From Rathayibacter rhapontici (GTDB lineage: Bacteria > Actinomycetota > Actinomycetes > Actinomycetales > Microbacteriaceae): a stretch of 57,008 nt of DNA. Shown in pieces: positions 8,227-15,720 of this stretch. Under the pieces are notes generated by a model. That model saw nothing but the letters and a program-made list of their open reading frames with translations. It was not told the origin of the DNA and did not search any database. The stretch lies in the NCBI RefSeq assembly GCF_001995175.1, contig NZ_MUKN01000023.1:1-57008 (forward strand), in the 5' to 3' direction. The stretch's first letter is position 1. The number at the start of each line of letters is the position of its first letter. The position numbers and the translations under genes are program-made.

Positions 8227-8243
8227 GCTTGCAAAATGCAAGC
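8227..8243. promoter_or_regulatory. Perfect operator palindrome of the VOC-HxlR operon
   Basis: GCTTGCAAAATGCAAGC is a perfect 7-3-7 inverted repeat abutting the start codon of the VOC gene. Its position over the transcription start fits repression by the HxlR protein encoded in the same operon. Confidence 0.65.
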
Positions 8244-8283
8244 GCGAGGGCAAGAGGCGCCGAGGATTCTCCGACAACCGCCC

Positions 8284-9336
8284 TCACACCCTCCGCCAGC
8301 GGTCCTCGCCGCTCGGGCGCACCCACTGCTGGCGCGGTGCGTCCGCCTCGTGTGCGCTGTCGGTGAGCCGGAGAGTGCTGTCGGGTGCCCAGCCGGCGAT
8401 GACCGAGCCGTAGTCGTCGCCGACGGGGATCAGGCGCGTCGCCGCCGAGAGGTAGCCGAGGGTCGTGAGGTGCACGGCGTCCCAGTCGGCCGCGACGCGC
8501 TGCCAGTCGGGGATCAGCCAGCGTCCCTCCCACCCGGTGACGCGGTACCAGTCGTGCCGGCGGGAGGCGGTGACCTCGGCGGGGTGGGTCCGGCAGAGCT
8601 CCTCCCAGTCGGCCGCCGAGCCGATCTCGAGGGTGCGTCCGTCGCCGACCACCGGGATCACGGTGGCCGCGTCGAGCCCTGCGGAGTCCTCGACCAGCTC
8701 GAGCAGATCCTCGATCCGCGACTGCGTCCGCAGCGGACGGAGGGGGAGGGACCACCAGGTGCCCGACAAGCGGGCCTGCGGGTCGGTCGGCCGCTCCCGC
8801 GCCGCCTGCTCCTCCTCGGAGCGTCGGGCCGTGGCCCACTCCTCCAGGAGCGCCGCGGCGCCGAGGGGGAGCGGACGCGTCGAGTCGGGGCGCCAGTCGA
8901 CCGCCCACTGCTCCGACCCGCGGGGCCGCGTCCACTCCGCGCCGACCTGTGAGGCGAGCACGTCCTCGGCGACCCGGACGAGTGCCGAGCGGACCGCCGG
9001 CAGCGACGCGAGCACGTCCTGCCCGTCCGGCTCCTGCCAGTACCACGCGGAGTCGACACTCGCGCAGAGCCCCTCGCGGAGGACGTCGTCGGGGACGGCG
9101 TCACCCGGAAGCGCGTCGATCGCGGCGGCGACCTCCTCCGGACCGGGATCGGGGGCGACGCGCTCGCTCGAGCAGCAGCCCTCGGTCGAGGAGTAGCGCA
9201 CGCCGTGCCCCTGGTCGAAGGCGAGAGAGGCGAGGAACGCGGCGGTCCTCACCGCCGGGTCCGCCCTCATCGCGACCTCCAGGCAGAGTCGCCGGCCCCG
9301 GGGGCCGCTGAGGAGGGTGTCCACCGCGTCGTCCAT
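8284..9336 (-). CDS. Uncharacterised soluble protein (350 aa)
   Basis: The long intact frame has good actinobacterial codon bias. The protein is soluble, with no signal or membrane segment. It is rich in Trp and acidic residues, with features such as GYCC-like 'STEGCCSSERV', 'WRPDSTRPLPLGAAALLEEWA' and 'GWEGRWLIPDWQRVAADWDAVHLTTLGYLSAATRL'. The C-terminal part looks like a domain that recognises or regulates something at the whole-protein level, but I do not recognise the family. It ends 41 bases before the HxlR operon operator on the same strand. It may be independent of that operon. Confidence 0.7.
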   Translation of the reverse strand: MDDAVDTLLSGPRGRRLCLEVAMRADPAVRTAAFLASLAFDQGHGVRYSSTEGCCSSERVAPDPGPEEVAAAIDALPGDAVPDDVLREGLCASVDSAWYWQEPDGQDVLASLPAVRSALVRVAEDVLASQVGAEWTRPRGSEQWAVDWRPDSTRPLPLGAAALLEEWATARRSEEEQAARERPTDPQARLSGTWWSLPLRPLRTQSRIEDLLELVEDSAGLDAATVIPVVGDGRTLEIGSAADWEELCRTHPAEVTASRRHDWYRVTGWEGRWLIPDWQRVAADWDAVHLTTLGYLSAATRLIPVGDDYGSVIAGWAPDSTLRLTDSAHEADAPRQQWVRPSGEDRWRRV

Positions 9337-9373
9337 GGAGCAACTATGGCCGTCTCGGCGGGGGCCGCGCCGG

Positions 9374-10303
9374 TCAGGGCAGCACGATCACCTTCCCGGC
9401 GATCGGGCCCGCGGCGGCCTCGGCGTGCAAGGCGGGCAGGTCGGCGAGCGGGATCCGCCGGGTGACCTCGACGGTCAGGTCGCCGTCGTCGACGAGGCGC
9501 ACGAGCTCGGCGAGCCGATCGCGGTTCGGGAGGACGAACACGGTCTCGGCGCGCACGCCGCGGCTCTCGTCCCCGGGGGTGGTCAGGAACGCGGTGGTGC
9601 TGACGACGGCACCACCGTCGCGGACGGCCGCCACCGAGGCGCCGAAGAGCTCCGGCTCGAGAGGCGCGAGGTTCAGGAGCACGTCGACCTGTCCGTCGAG
9701 GGCGGCGAGGACGTCGGTGCTCGTGTGGTCGATGATCCGGTCGGCGCCGGCGGCGCGGACGGCGTCGATGCTGCGCGGACTCGCGGTCGCGGTGACGTGC
9801 ACGCCGGCGCGCTTCGCGAGTCGGATCGCGTACTTCCCGACCACGCCGCCGGCGCCCACGATGAGCACCCGCCGGCCCGCCTCCAGTCGCCCGTGGTCGA
9901 ACAGTGCCTGCCACGCGGTCAGCGCCACGGAGGGAAGGGCGGCCGCGTCGGCGAGCGGGATGCTCGTCGGGGCCGCGACCACGGCGTCGGCGGGGGCGAG
10001 CACGTACTCGGCCGCGCCTCCGTCGCGCTCCATCGGCAGGAAGGCGATCACCGGATCCCCGATCGCGACGCCCTCGACGTCGGCGCCGATCGCGTCGATC
10101 GTCCCGGACGCGTCGTAGCCGGGGACGTGCGGGAGCTCGATCGGGATGGGCAGGAATCCGGCGCGCATGCCGGCGTCCGCCGCGCTGAACGCGGAGGCGG
10201 CGACGCGGATGCGCACCTGCCCGGCGGCCGGGGTCGGCCGCTCGATGTCGAGGTACTCGAGCACCTCGGGTCCGCCGACCTGCGAGAACTGGACTGCCTT
10301 CAT
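9374..10303 (-). CDS. NADP-dependent quinone oxidoreductase-like MDR protein
   Basis: This 309-residue medium-chain dehydrogenase/reductase has the GroES-like half with 'VPGYDASGTIDAIGADVEGVAIGDPV' and the cofactor motif 'VLIVGAGGVVGKYAIRLAKRAG'. It lacks the Cys ligands of zinc enzymes, so it belongs with quinone/enone reductases that use NADPH. ATG 10303 is preceded by GAGAGG. A longer frame from 10360 would run through the operators and is rejected. It is transcribed divergently from a MarR regulator across two identical-type operators, so it is most likely induced by an electrophile or quinone that releases MarR. Confidence 0.88.
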   Translation of the reverse strand: MKAVQFSQVGGPEVLEYLDIERPTPAAGQVRIRVAASAFSAADAGMRAGFLPIPIELPHVPGYDASGTIDAIGADVEGVAIGDPVIAFLPMERDGGAAEYVLAPADAVVAAPTSIPLADAAALPSVALTAWQALFDHGRLEAGRRVLIVGAGGVVGKYAIRLAKRAGVHVTATASPRSIDAVRAAGADRIIDHTSTDVLAALDGQVDVLLNLAPLEPELFGASVAAVRDGGAVVSTTAFLTTPGDESRGVRAETVFVLPNRDRLAELVRLVDDGDLTVEVTRRIPLADLPALHAEAAAGPIAGKVIVLP

Positions 10304-10323
10304 GATGTCGTTCCTCTCATTGT

Positions 10324-10378
10324 TGCTTCCAATTCGAAGCACCTGCGGCGACGGTAGCACTGCTTCGAACTCGAAGCA
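10324..10378. promoter_or_regulatory. Two MarR-type operators between the divergent genes
   Basis: TGCTTCnnnnnnGAAGCA occurs at 10324-10341 and again at 10361-10378, with centres 37 bases apart. The pair sits in the 92-base gap between the reductase (minus) and MarR (plus) genes. Identical arms, identical 6-base spacers and the location make this a confident operator pair for the MarR protein. Confidence 0.78.
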
Positions 10379-10395
10379 ATCGGTAGGATGGAGGA

Positions 10396-10890
10396 ATGAC
10401 CGACGCCCCCGCGGCCCTCACGCCCACGCAGCTCGCCGCCTACCTGGCGTTCACCGAGGTGAGCAGCCTGCTGCGCCCCGCCGTCGAGTCGCAGCTGCGC
10501 GAGGCGGGCGGGCTCAGCTACATCCAGTTCCAGCTCCTCGCGCGGCTCGGCGATGCCGCCCAGGGGCGCCTGCGCATGACGGATCTCGCCGACGGCCTCG
10601 TGCACAGCCGCAGCGGCCTCACCTACCAGGCGCAGCTCCTCGAGGAGCGCGGCCTCCTCACCCGCTCGCCGTCGCCCGACGACGAGCGCAGCACCATCGC
10701 TGCGATCACCACGGCCGGCCGCGAGGTCCTGCGGGCCGTGTTCCCCGGGCACATCGCCACGGTGCACGGGCTGCTGTTCGCACCCCTCTCCGATCAGGAT
10801 GCGAGCGACCTCGCCCGCATCCTGGGGAGCGTCGGCGAGCACCTCCGGTCGGCGCCGCCGCGCTCGGCGACCCGTCGTCGCGGGAAGTGA
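10396..10890 (+). CDS. MarR family transcriptional regulator
   Basis: This 164-residue protein has the MarR fold: an N-terminal dimer helix, 'LSYIQFQLLARLGDA...LRMTDLADGLVHSRSGLTYQAQLLEERGLLTRSPSPDDERSTIAAITTAGREVL' for the winged helix with the DDERS wing, and C-terminal dimer helices. GGATGGAGG lies before ATG 10396. It is divergent from a quinone-reductase-like gene, with two symmetrical sites between them. The simplest reading is a repressor of itself and the reductase, lifted by a phenolic or quinone ligand. A basic tail (TRRRGK) ends the protein. Confidence 0.9.
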   Translation: MTDAPAALTPTQLAAYLAFTEVSSLLRPAVESQLREAGGLSYIQFQLLARLGDAAQGRLRMTDLADGLVHSRSGLTYQAQLLEERGLLTRSPSPDDERSTIAAITTAGREVLRAVFPGHIATVHGLLFAPLSDQDASDLARILGSVGEHLRSAPPRSATRRRGK

Positions 10891-10961
10891 TCGGTCGGAG
10901 TCGTCCGCGATCGACGCCGGTGGCTCCGGCGGACTCCTCGATCGGCCGGTAGCGTCGGAGG

Positions 10962-11228
10962 ATGGACGAAGCCCCTCGGCGCCCCGCTCGCGGATGGTGG
11001 ATCGACCTGGACGAGCCGCCCGCGGTGCCGTCCGACGAGGCGACGGCGGCGGTCGCGCACGCCGCGGAGGCGATGGCTCGACTCGGCGGCTCGATCGGCA
11101 GCGGAGCCGAAGAGAGCGCGACCGCGATCCTGCGCGCGGCCGCCGATCGCGGAGCGGACGAGCACGCGCTCGCGGTCGCGACGGGACTCGTGCTCGACGA
11201 GGTGCGGTCGCTGCTGCGGAGGGCCTGA
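10962..11228 (+). CDS. Small hypothetical protein (88 aa)
   Basis: An 88-residue acidic, Ala-rich helical protein begins 'MDEAPRRPARGWWIDLDEPP' and carries two predicted helices (AVAHAAEAMARLGGSIG and HALAVATGLVLDEVRSLLRRA). TAGCGT at 10948-10953 could be the -10 of a nearly leaderless transcript, and CGGAGG touches the start codon. I recognise no family. It lies between MarR and the converging DUF1905-like gene. Confidence 0.55.
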   Translation: MDEAPRRPARGWWIDLDEPPAVPSDEATAAVAHAAEAMARLGGSIGSGAEESATAILRAAADRGADEHALAVATGLVLDEVRSLLRRA

Positions 11229-11242
11229 GCGGCCCGATCGCG

Positions 11243-11530
11243 TCAGGTCAGACGGTCGAGGAGGTGCACGGCGACCTCGTCGCCCAGGTCCTTGCCGAGG
11301 GTCTGCCGCAGCTTCGCGCTGATCGAGAGCATGTGCCCGCCGGTGCCGGTGGGCAGCAGCCCGGCCGTCACCGGCTCGCCGTCGACGGAGGCGCGGACCT
11401 TCACCGCCTTGCCGGTGCCGAACAGCTCCACCGAGCCGGGCACCTCCACGCACGACCAGAGCTCGCCCTTCACGGTGACGCCGATCGGCGCGGTGAAGGC
11501 GACGTCCAGGGGACCGGGGCTGGTGCTCAT
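11243..11530 (-). CDS. DUF1905-like small beta-barrel protein
   Basis: This 95-residue protein has the pattern of DUF1905 proteins: 'GELWSCVEVPGSVELFGTGKAVKVRASVDGEPVTAGLLPTGTGGHMLSISAKLRQTLGKDLGDEVAVHL'. It has short strands, a central GGHML and a C-terminal 'LGKxxGDxV' motif. The family forms a small barrel of unknown function, often fused to or found beside YdeI-type proteins. ATG 11530 follows GAGGAGCCCCG. It converges on the 88-residue gene with a 14-base gap. Confidence 0.75.
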   Translation of the reverse strand: MSTSPGPLDVAFTAPIGVTVKGELWSCVEVPGSVELFGTGKAVKVRASVDGEPVTAGLLPTGTGGHMLSISAKLRQTLGKDLGDEVAVHLLDRLT

Positions 11531-11624
11531 CGGGGCTCCTCGTCTCGGGTCGGTGCGGTGCTTCGTCCGAGCGTATCCAGCACGCCTCGTGCGCGACGGC
11601 AGGAGTGAGCGACGAGGAGAGCGG

Positions 11625-11876
11625 TCAATCCACCTTCGGGAGGGGGCGGCGCCGCTCGACGACGTCGCCGGCGAGGACGGTGAGGTCGATCCGGAGCCGC
11701 TGCGCCTCGCGCTCGAGGATCACGAGGGCGTCGTCGGGGGAGGCCCGCAGACCGGCACCCACGAAGCCGGCGGCCTGGTGCACGACGGCCGCGTGCCGCG
11801 ACGGTGCGGAGGAGACGAACGCCGGCTCGTCCGGCGCGATCGGGGCGTCACCGTCCCCGGGACCGGCTGCCGGCAT
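11625..11876 (-). CDS. Small ANTAR-type RNA-binding domain protein (83 aa)
   Basis: Residues 28-78 (VVHQAAGFVGAGLRASPDDALVILEREAQRLRIDLTVLAGDVVERR) follow the ANTAR three-helix pattern, in which a Gln-Ala-x-Gly first helix is followed by a 'DALxxLxxxA' second helix. ANTAR domains act as transcription antiterminators by binding paired RNA hairpins, normally behind a GAF or receiver domain. That sensor part is absent here. The ATG overlaps (TGATG) the stop of a 35-codon frame at 11876-11983 that starts with GTG, so an upstream mini-ORF may couple its translation. It could be a degraded GAF-ANTAR gene. Confidence 0.5.
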   Translation of the reverse strand: MPAAGPGDGDAPIAPDEPAFVSSAPSRHAAVVHQAAGFVGAGLRASPDDALVILEREAQRLRIDLTVLAGDVVERRRPLPKVD

Positions 11877-12070
11877 CAGAACTCGTCGGGCTGCGGAGCG
11901 GGACGGCGATCAGTGCGCCCGGGTGAGCGGAGGTCGGCGTCGGTGGTCGGGATGCCGGTCGAGGTGGTGGTCAGCTGCTGCACCCTCTCAGAGTCACCGC
12001 TGCCCTCGCGAGCCCGCACGGGGCTTGCGATGCTCCGGGAGCAGGAGCTAGCGGCGTGCTCGGACGGTCG

Positions 12071-12442
12071 TCACTCCGTCGCGCGGGCCGGCGGGTCGAA
12101 GTCGAGGTCGACGTCGCCGCGGTGCTGCTCGGCGATGTCGGCGGCCGACTCGACGACGGGCCGCGCGACTCCGAGGGCCCGGGCGAGCTCGGTGAGGTGC
12201 TGGACGAGCGCGTCGTCGGTGAGCTCCTGGGGCGAGTCCTCCTCCGGCGTCTCGGAGAAGAGCTGGCTGGAGGGGCCGATCAGGATGGAGGCCTCGCCGC
12301 GCTCGCCGGTCGACAGCAGCACGGGGATGTCCACCGTCGCCGACGACTGCTTCCCCGCGAGTGCCTGGGCGTAGGCGAGGACGGCCTGTGCGATGTCGGT
12401 CCCGGTGAGGACGGAGTCGCCGGCGTAGAAGATGCGCTGCAT
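12071..12442 (-). CDS. Small protein of a local three-member family (paralog A, 123 aa)
   Basis: This protein and those at 15295-15645 and 42303-42665 share one layout. Each starts Met-x(3-4)-Tyr-x-(G/S) and then has a '(L/V)xxD(I/V)...AVLxYAxAL' helix, a strand 'VDIPVL', 'GERGEASILIGPSSQLFSETPE', and a variable acidic helical tail. The function is not known to me. Start ATG 12442 has AGAGG directly against it, with TACAAC 6 bases before the ATG, so the mRNA may be leaderless. GCAATCCCC lies about 37 bases upstream of the start. A similar motif precedes paralog B. It is encoded just downstream of another broken small gene. Confidence 0.65.
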   Translation of the reverse strand: MQRIFYAGDSVLTGTDIAQAVLAYAQALAGKQSSATVDIPVLLSTGERGEASILIGPSSQLFSETPEEDSPQELTDDALVQHLTELARALGVARPVVESAADIAEQHRGDVDLDFDPPARATE

Positions 12443-12533
12443 CCTCTCGTTGTACTCGCGTCGGTCCGACGGCGCAGGGGATTGCGGTGGCCCGGCCCGC
12501 GGCGCGGTCGCCCGTGGAGGCGACACGGCCGCG

Positions 12534-13162
12534 TCACCAGGGGCGGGCGGATCCGTCGGCGCCGAGCCGGTAGAGGGCGGTGCTGACCGGAGCCGCGTCA
12601 CCGGACTCGTAGAGGCCGCGGGCGAGCTCGCGCAGGCCCTCGACCGCCTCGGTGTCGTCCGTCCCGCAGAGGTGCATCGCGACGCGCTGCCCGATCGCGA
12701 CCACCGGGTCGCCGGCCACGAACTCGTCGACGAGCGCGTGCACGACGTCCGCGCGCAGGATGAGGGACGCCGCGAGGTCCTCGCTGCCCTCCGGCATCTC
12801 GAGGCGGAACCGCCCATCGCCGCCCGACGCGACGGGGGCGAGGCGCGCGAGCCAGGCGAGCGACTCCGCCGTGACCGCCGCCTCGGTGAGGCCGAGCCGC
12901 TCCGCGGTCGCCGCGGTGACGTACTCCCACGCCGCCTCCCGCTCGAGGACGTACGCCACGGTCAGCCCCGAGTCGTGCACCGTGAGCAGCGGGCCGTCGG
13001 AGGCGGTGGACCGCGAGCGCAGGGATGCGGCGGCCCGGTCGTCCATCACCAGCGGGTAGAGCGGCACGGCGTCGGCGCGACGCGAGCGGTCCCCGCCACC
13101 GGATCGACGAGTACGGGCACGGGAGCCGCGTCGGTCGGACGTCGTCGGGAGAACAGTCCCAT
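12534..13162 (-). pseudogene. Uncharacterised protein, frameshifted near its N-terminus
   Basis: ATG 13162 follows AGAGGA by 7 bases and opens 'MGLFSRRRPTDAAPVPVLVDPVAGTARV', which soon reaches a stop. From about 13075 the coding signal continues in another frame (DAVPLYPLVMDDRAAASLRS ...) to 12534. The continuation carries helices such as 'WEYVTAATAERLGLTEAAVTAESLAWLARLA' and 'SLILRADVVHALVDEFVAGDPVVAIGQRVAMHLCGTDD'. One missing base in the GC-rich stretch 13071-13082 explains the break. The whole protein would be about 209 residues, cytosolic and of unknown family. The acidic, Ala-rich C-terminal half resembles immunity or small regulatory proteins only in general character. It may share a transcript with paralog A. 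Confidence 0.6.
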
Positions 13163-13380
13163 GTCGGTTCCTCTCTCGAGCGGCCGCGGTGCTGCGGAGG
13201 CAGGACCCATCCTGTCGCGGTCCGGCAGGCGGCGCGCGGACGGGGTGCGCCGATGCGGACCGCCGCAGTCGGGGCGGAGACGCGAGGAGCCGCGCCGGCG
13301 TGCCGTGCCCCGCTGACGGGGGTGCCGAGGAGGGGATCAGGAGCACCCGCCAGACGACGGGTAGGCGGTTACCGTGAAAC

Positions 13381-14565
13381 GTGCCCCGCTTCCGCTCCCT
13401 GTCCGCCCTCGCGCTCGCCGCCGCGGTGTCCGGTCTCGTCGGATGCTCGGGCTCGTCCGCGGGGGCCGTCGCCTCGTGCGTCGTCCGCCCGGCCGCAGAG
13501 ATCGTGCCCGCGGAGGGGACCCTGTTCGGGGTCAATCTGGACTGGGGAGCGGAGACGCTGAAGCAGTACAGCGCGGCTCTGGGCGAGCGTCCGTCGGTCG
13601 CGGTGGCCTTCGCAGACCTCCCGCTGAGCGCGGGGGAGCGCGAGGAGGTGCACGAGGCCGCGGAGCAGCTGCGCGTGAACGGCGGGACGCTCCTGCTCAC
13701 CCTGGAGTCGATCGGCGGCCTCGCCGCGGTGACCGACGACGTCGCAGCGGACATCGCCGACCTGGCCGCGTCGGTGAACGAGCGGGGGGTGCCGGTCATC
13801 GTGCGGTTCGCGCACGAGATGAACGGCTCCTGGTACGCGTGGGGGCAGCAGCCGGCGGCCTACATCGAGACGTTCCGGCGGGTGGCGGCCGCCGTGCACG
13901 CGGACGCTCCGGGGACGGCGATGATGTGGGCGCCGAACAGCGCCGAGGGGTACCCCTTCACCGGCGGCGCCTCCGCCGCGCAGCCGGGCACCCCCGACTT
14001 CGCCCTGCTGGACACGACCGGCGACGGGGTCCTCACCCTCGACGACGACCCCTACGCGCCGTACTACCCGGGCGATGACGCCGTCGACTGGGTGGGCATG
14101 TCGCTCTACCACTGGGGCTCCGCGCATCCGTGGGGCGAGAACGAGCTGCCCGAGCCCGGCAAGTTCGCCGCGCAGCTGACCGGCACGTACAGCGGGGCGG
14201 CGGGCGACGAGACGGCGGCCCCGGACTTCTACCAGACCTACGGAGTCGAGCACGGAAAGCCCGTCGCGATCCCCGAGACGGCGGCGCTCGTCGTGCCGCG
14301 GGGCGACCCGGCGGGCGAGCTCGCGATCAAGCAGGCCTGGTGGCGGCAGGTCCTCTCGGAGGACGTCGCCACGCGGTTCCCGAACATCCGGATGATCAAC
14401 TGGTTCGAGTGGGACAAGTTCGAGCCCGAGGTGCAGGACGAGGTCCACTGGTCGGTCCTCGACGACGACGAGACGCGGAGGGCGTTCCGCGCCGACCTGC
14501 CGGACGGGCTCGTCTACTCCGACCTGTCGGAGCGCTGCACCACTCCTCCCGCGCCCGTCGACTGA
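13381..14565 (+). CDS. GH26-like secreted lipoprotein glycosidase (mannanase-type)
   Basis: This 394-residue protein starts at GTG 13381, with TACCGT at 13370-13375, so it is probably leaderless. It has a lipoprotein signal: basic start, hydrophobic core and lipobox 'VSGLVGC' near residue 21. The body is a TIM-barrel of GH26 type. 'VIVRFAHEMNGSWYAWG' carries the expected acid/base Glu, and 'PVAIPETAAL' is a good candidate for the nucleophile strand. 'WVGMSLYHWG' and 'MINWFEWDKFE' are also typical of the family. It would be anchored outside the membrane and cut mannan or a related beta-glycan. Substrate is uncertain, since GH26 also includes lichenase and xylanase activities. Confidence 0.82.
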   Translation: MPRFRSLSALALAAAVSGLVGCSGSSAGAVASCVVRPAAEIVPAEGTLFGVNLDWGAETLKQYSAALGERPSVAVAFADLPLSAGEREEVHEAAEQLRVNGGTLLLTLESIGGLAAVTDDVAADIADLAASVNERGVPVIVRFAHEMNGSWYAWGQQPAAYIETFRRVAAAVHADAPGTAMMWAPNSAEGYPFTGGASAAQPGTPDFALLDTTGDGVLTLDDDPYAPYYPGDDAVDWVGMSLYHWGSAHPWGENELPEPGKFAAQLTGTYSGAAGDETAAPDFYQTYGVEHGKPVAIPETAALVVPRGDPAGELAIKQAWWRQVLSEDVATRFPNIRMINWFEWDKFEPEVQDEVHWSVLDDDETRRAFRADLPDGLVYSDLSERCTTPPAPVD

Positions 14566-14582
14566 TCCGGCGCCGGCGCGGC

Positions 14583-15035
14583 TCAGCTGTGCGTGGTGTT
14601 CTCCCGCATCTCCTCGAGGGTCAGCTCCGGCGCGCCGCCGGCCGCCGCCTCCGGGTCCATCCACACGAAGTCCCAGTGGTGGCCGTCGGGGTCGTCGAAG
14701 CTCTTGGAGTACATGAACCCGTGGTCCTGCTCGCCCGCGGGCGTCGCGCCCGCGGCGAGGGCCTTCGCGTGGATCGCGTCGACCTCCTCCCTGCTCTCGG
14801 CGCTGAGGGCGAGCTGCACCTCGGTCGAGGTGGTGGCGTCGATGATCGACTTGCTGGTGAACTCGGCGAAGAACTCCCGCGTCAGCAGCATGGCGACGAT
14901 CGTGTCGCTGATCACCACGCTGACGGCGTTCTCGTCGCTGAAGCCCTCATTGATCGAGTAGCCGAGCGATTCGAAGAACGAACGGGAGCGGGCGAGATCG
15001 TCGACGGCCAGGTTGACGAAGATCATGGTGGGCAT
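14583..15035 (-). CDS. VOC family protein (glyoxalase-like)
   Basis: This 150-residue protein has two beta-alpha-beta-beta-beta units. It begins 'MIFVNLAVDDLARSRSFFESLGYSINEGFSDENAV' and ends with 'YSKSFDDPDGHHWDFVWMDPEA', the usual terminal motif of this subgroup of glyoxalase/extradiol-dioxygenase-like proteins. These are small dimers that bind a metal or small ligand. The substrate is unknown. The gene runs toward the GH26-like gene with only 17 bases between their stops. Upstream lies a long hairpin at 15177-15279. Confidence 0.88.
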   Translation of the reverse strand: MPTMIFVNLAVDDLARSRSFFESLGYSINEGFSDENAVSVVISDTIVAMLLTREFFAEFTSKSIIDATTSTEVQLALSAESREEVDAIHAKALAAGATPAGEQDHGFMYSKSFDDPDGHHWDFVWMDPEAAAGGAPELTLEEMRENTTHS

Positions 15036-15176
15036 CGGTGCGCCGTTCCTTCCGGGATGCCGGCGGCCCGCCGCCGCCGATCGTCCCTGAATGATGATGA
15101 CGGCTGCGCGATGGTGTCAAGAGACGGGGACCGGTGCTGCCCGAGAGGAGGGCGAGGCGACCTCGCGGCGCTGTCG

Positions 15177-15279
15177 CTCCCGTCCGGCAGCGCGCAGAAC
15201 CTCAGCCGGGAGTGGTGCTCAGCCGTCATCGTGGCTGAGCACCACGCCCGGCCGAGGTTCCGTCCGACGGACGGGAGCG
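15177..15279. repeat. Long imperfect inverted repeat (hairpin) between two minus-strand genes
   Basis: The arms 15177-15225 and 15234-15279 pair as GCTCCCGTCCG/CGGACGGGAGC at the outside. Inside, GTGGTGCTCAGCC/GGCTGAGCACCAC and AACCTC/GAGGTT pair around an 8-base loop, with a few bulges. At about 100 bases it is longer than an ordinary terminator. It could end the small-protein transcript or be a miniature palindromic element. Confidence 0.6.
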
Positions 15280-15294
15280 GCGGAGCCTGCGCGG

Positions 15295-15645
15295 TCAGGC
15301 GGGGTCGGGATAGGTGAGGAAGTCCAGGTCCGGCAGGTCCGTCATCTCCTCGTTCCAGGCGGGCCGCGAGGGCTGCATCCGCCGGGTCTCCTGCTCGATG
15401 TGGGCGATGGCCTCCGCGTCGACCGGCTCCTCGCCGTGGCTGTTCTCGACCGGCGTCGACCACAGCTGGCTCGCGGGTCCGATGAGCAGGTGCGCCGTGG
15501 CGCTGCTCCCGCCCTCGGTGATCACCGGGACGGAGATCACGTCGGACTTCCCGACATCGGCCAGGGCCCGGGCGTAGCGGAGGACCGCCTTGCAGGTGAC
15601 ATCGGCGACGAGCATGGTCCCGCTGGAGTAGTGCAGCTTCCTCAT
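15295..15645 (-). CDS. Small protein of the local three-member family (paralog B, 116 aa)
   Basis: The protein begins MRKLHYSSGTMLVADVTCKAV and contains 'VLRYARALADVGKSDVISVPVITEGGSSATAHLLIGPASQLWSTPVE'. It aligns by eye with paralog A at 12071-12442 across the strand-helix-strand core and the LLIGP(A/S)SQL motif, and more loosely with 42303-42665. The tail is different and acidic (LPDLDFLTYPDPA). ATG 15645 or GTG 15654 may be the start; neither has a good ribosome site. GCAATCCCC lies about 39 bases upstream. No function is known to me; cytosolic. Confidence 0.65.
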   Translation of the reverse strand: MRKLHYSSGTMLVADVTCKAVLRYARALADVGKSDVISVPVITEGGSSATAHLLIGPASQLWSTPVENSHGEEPVDAEAIAHIEQETRRMQPSRPAWNEEMTDLPDLDFLTYPDPA

Positions 15646-15720
15646 GACGACCACGGTGCCGGAGCCGCGCGCGGGGCGGGAGGGGATTGCGAGCCGCCGC
15701 CTGCGTCCTCTACCGCGTCC

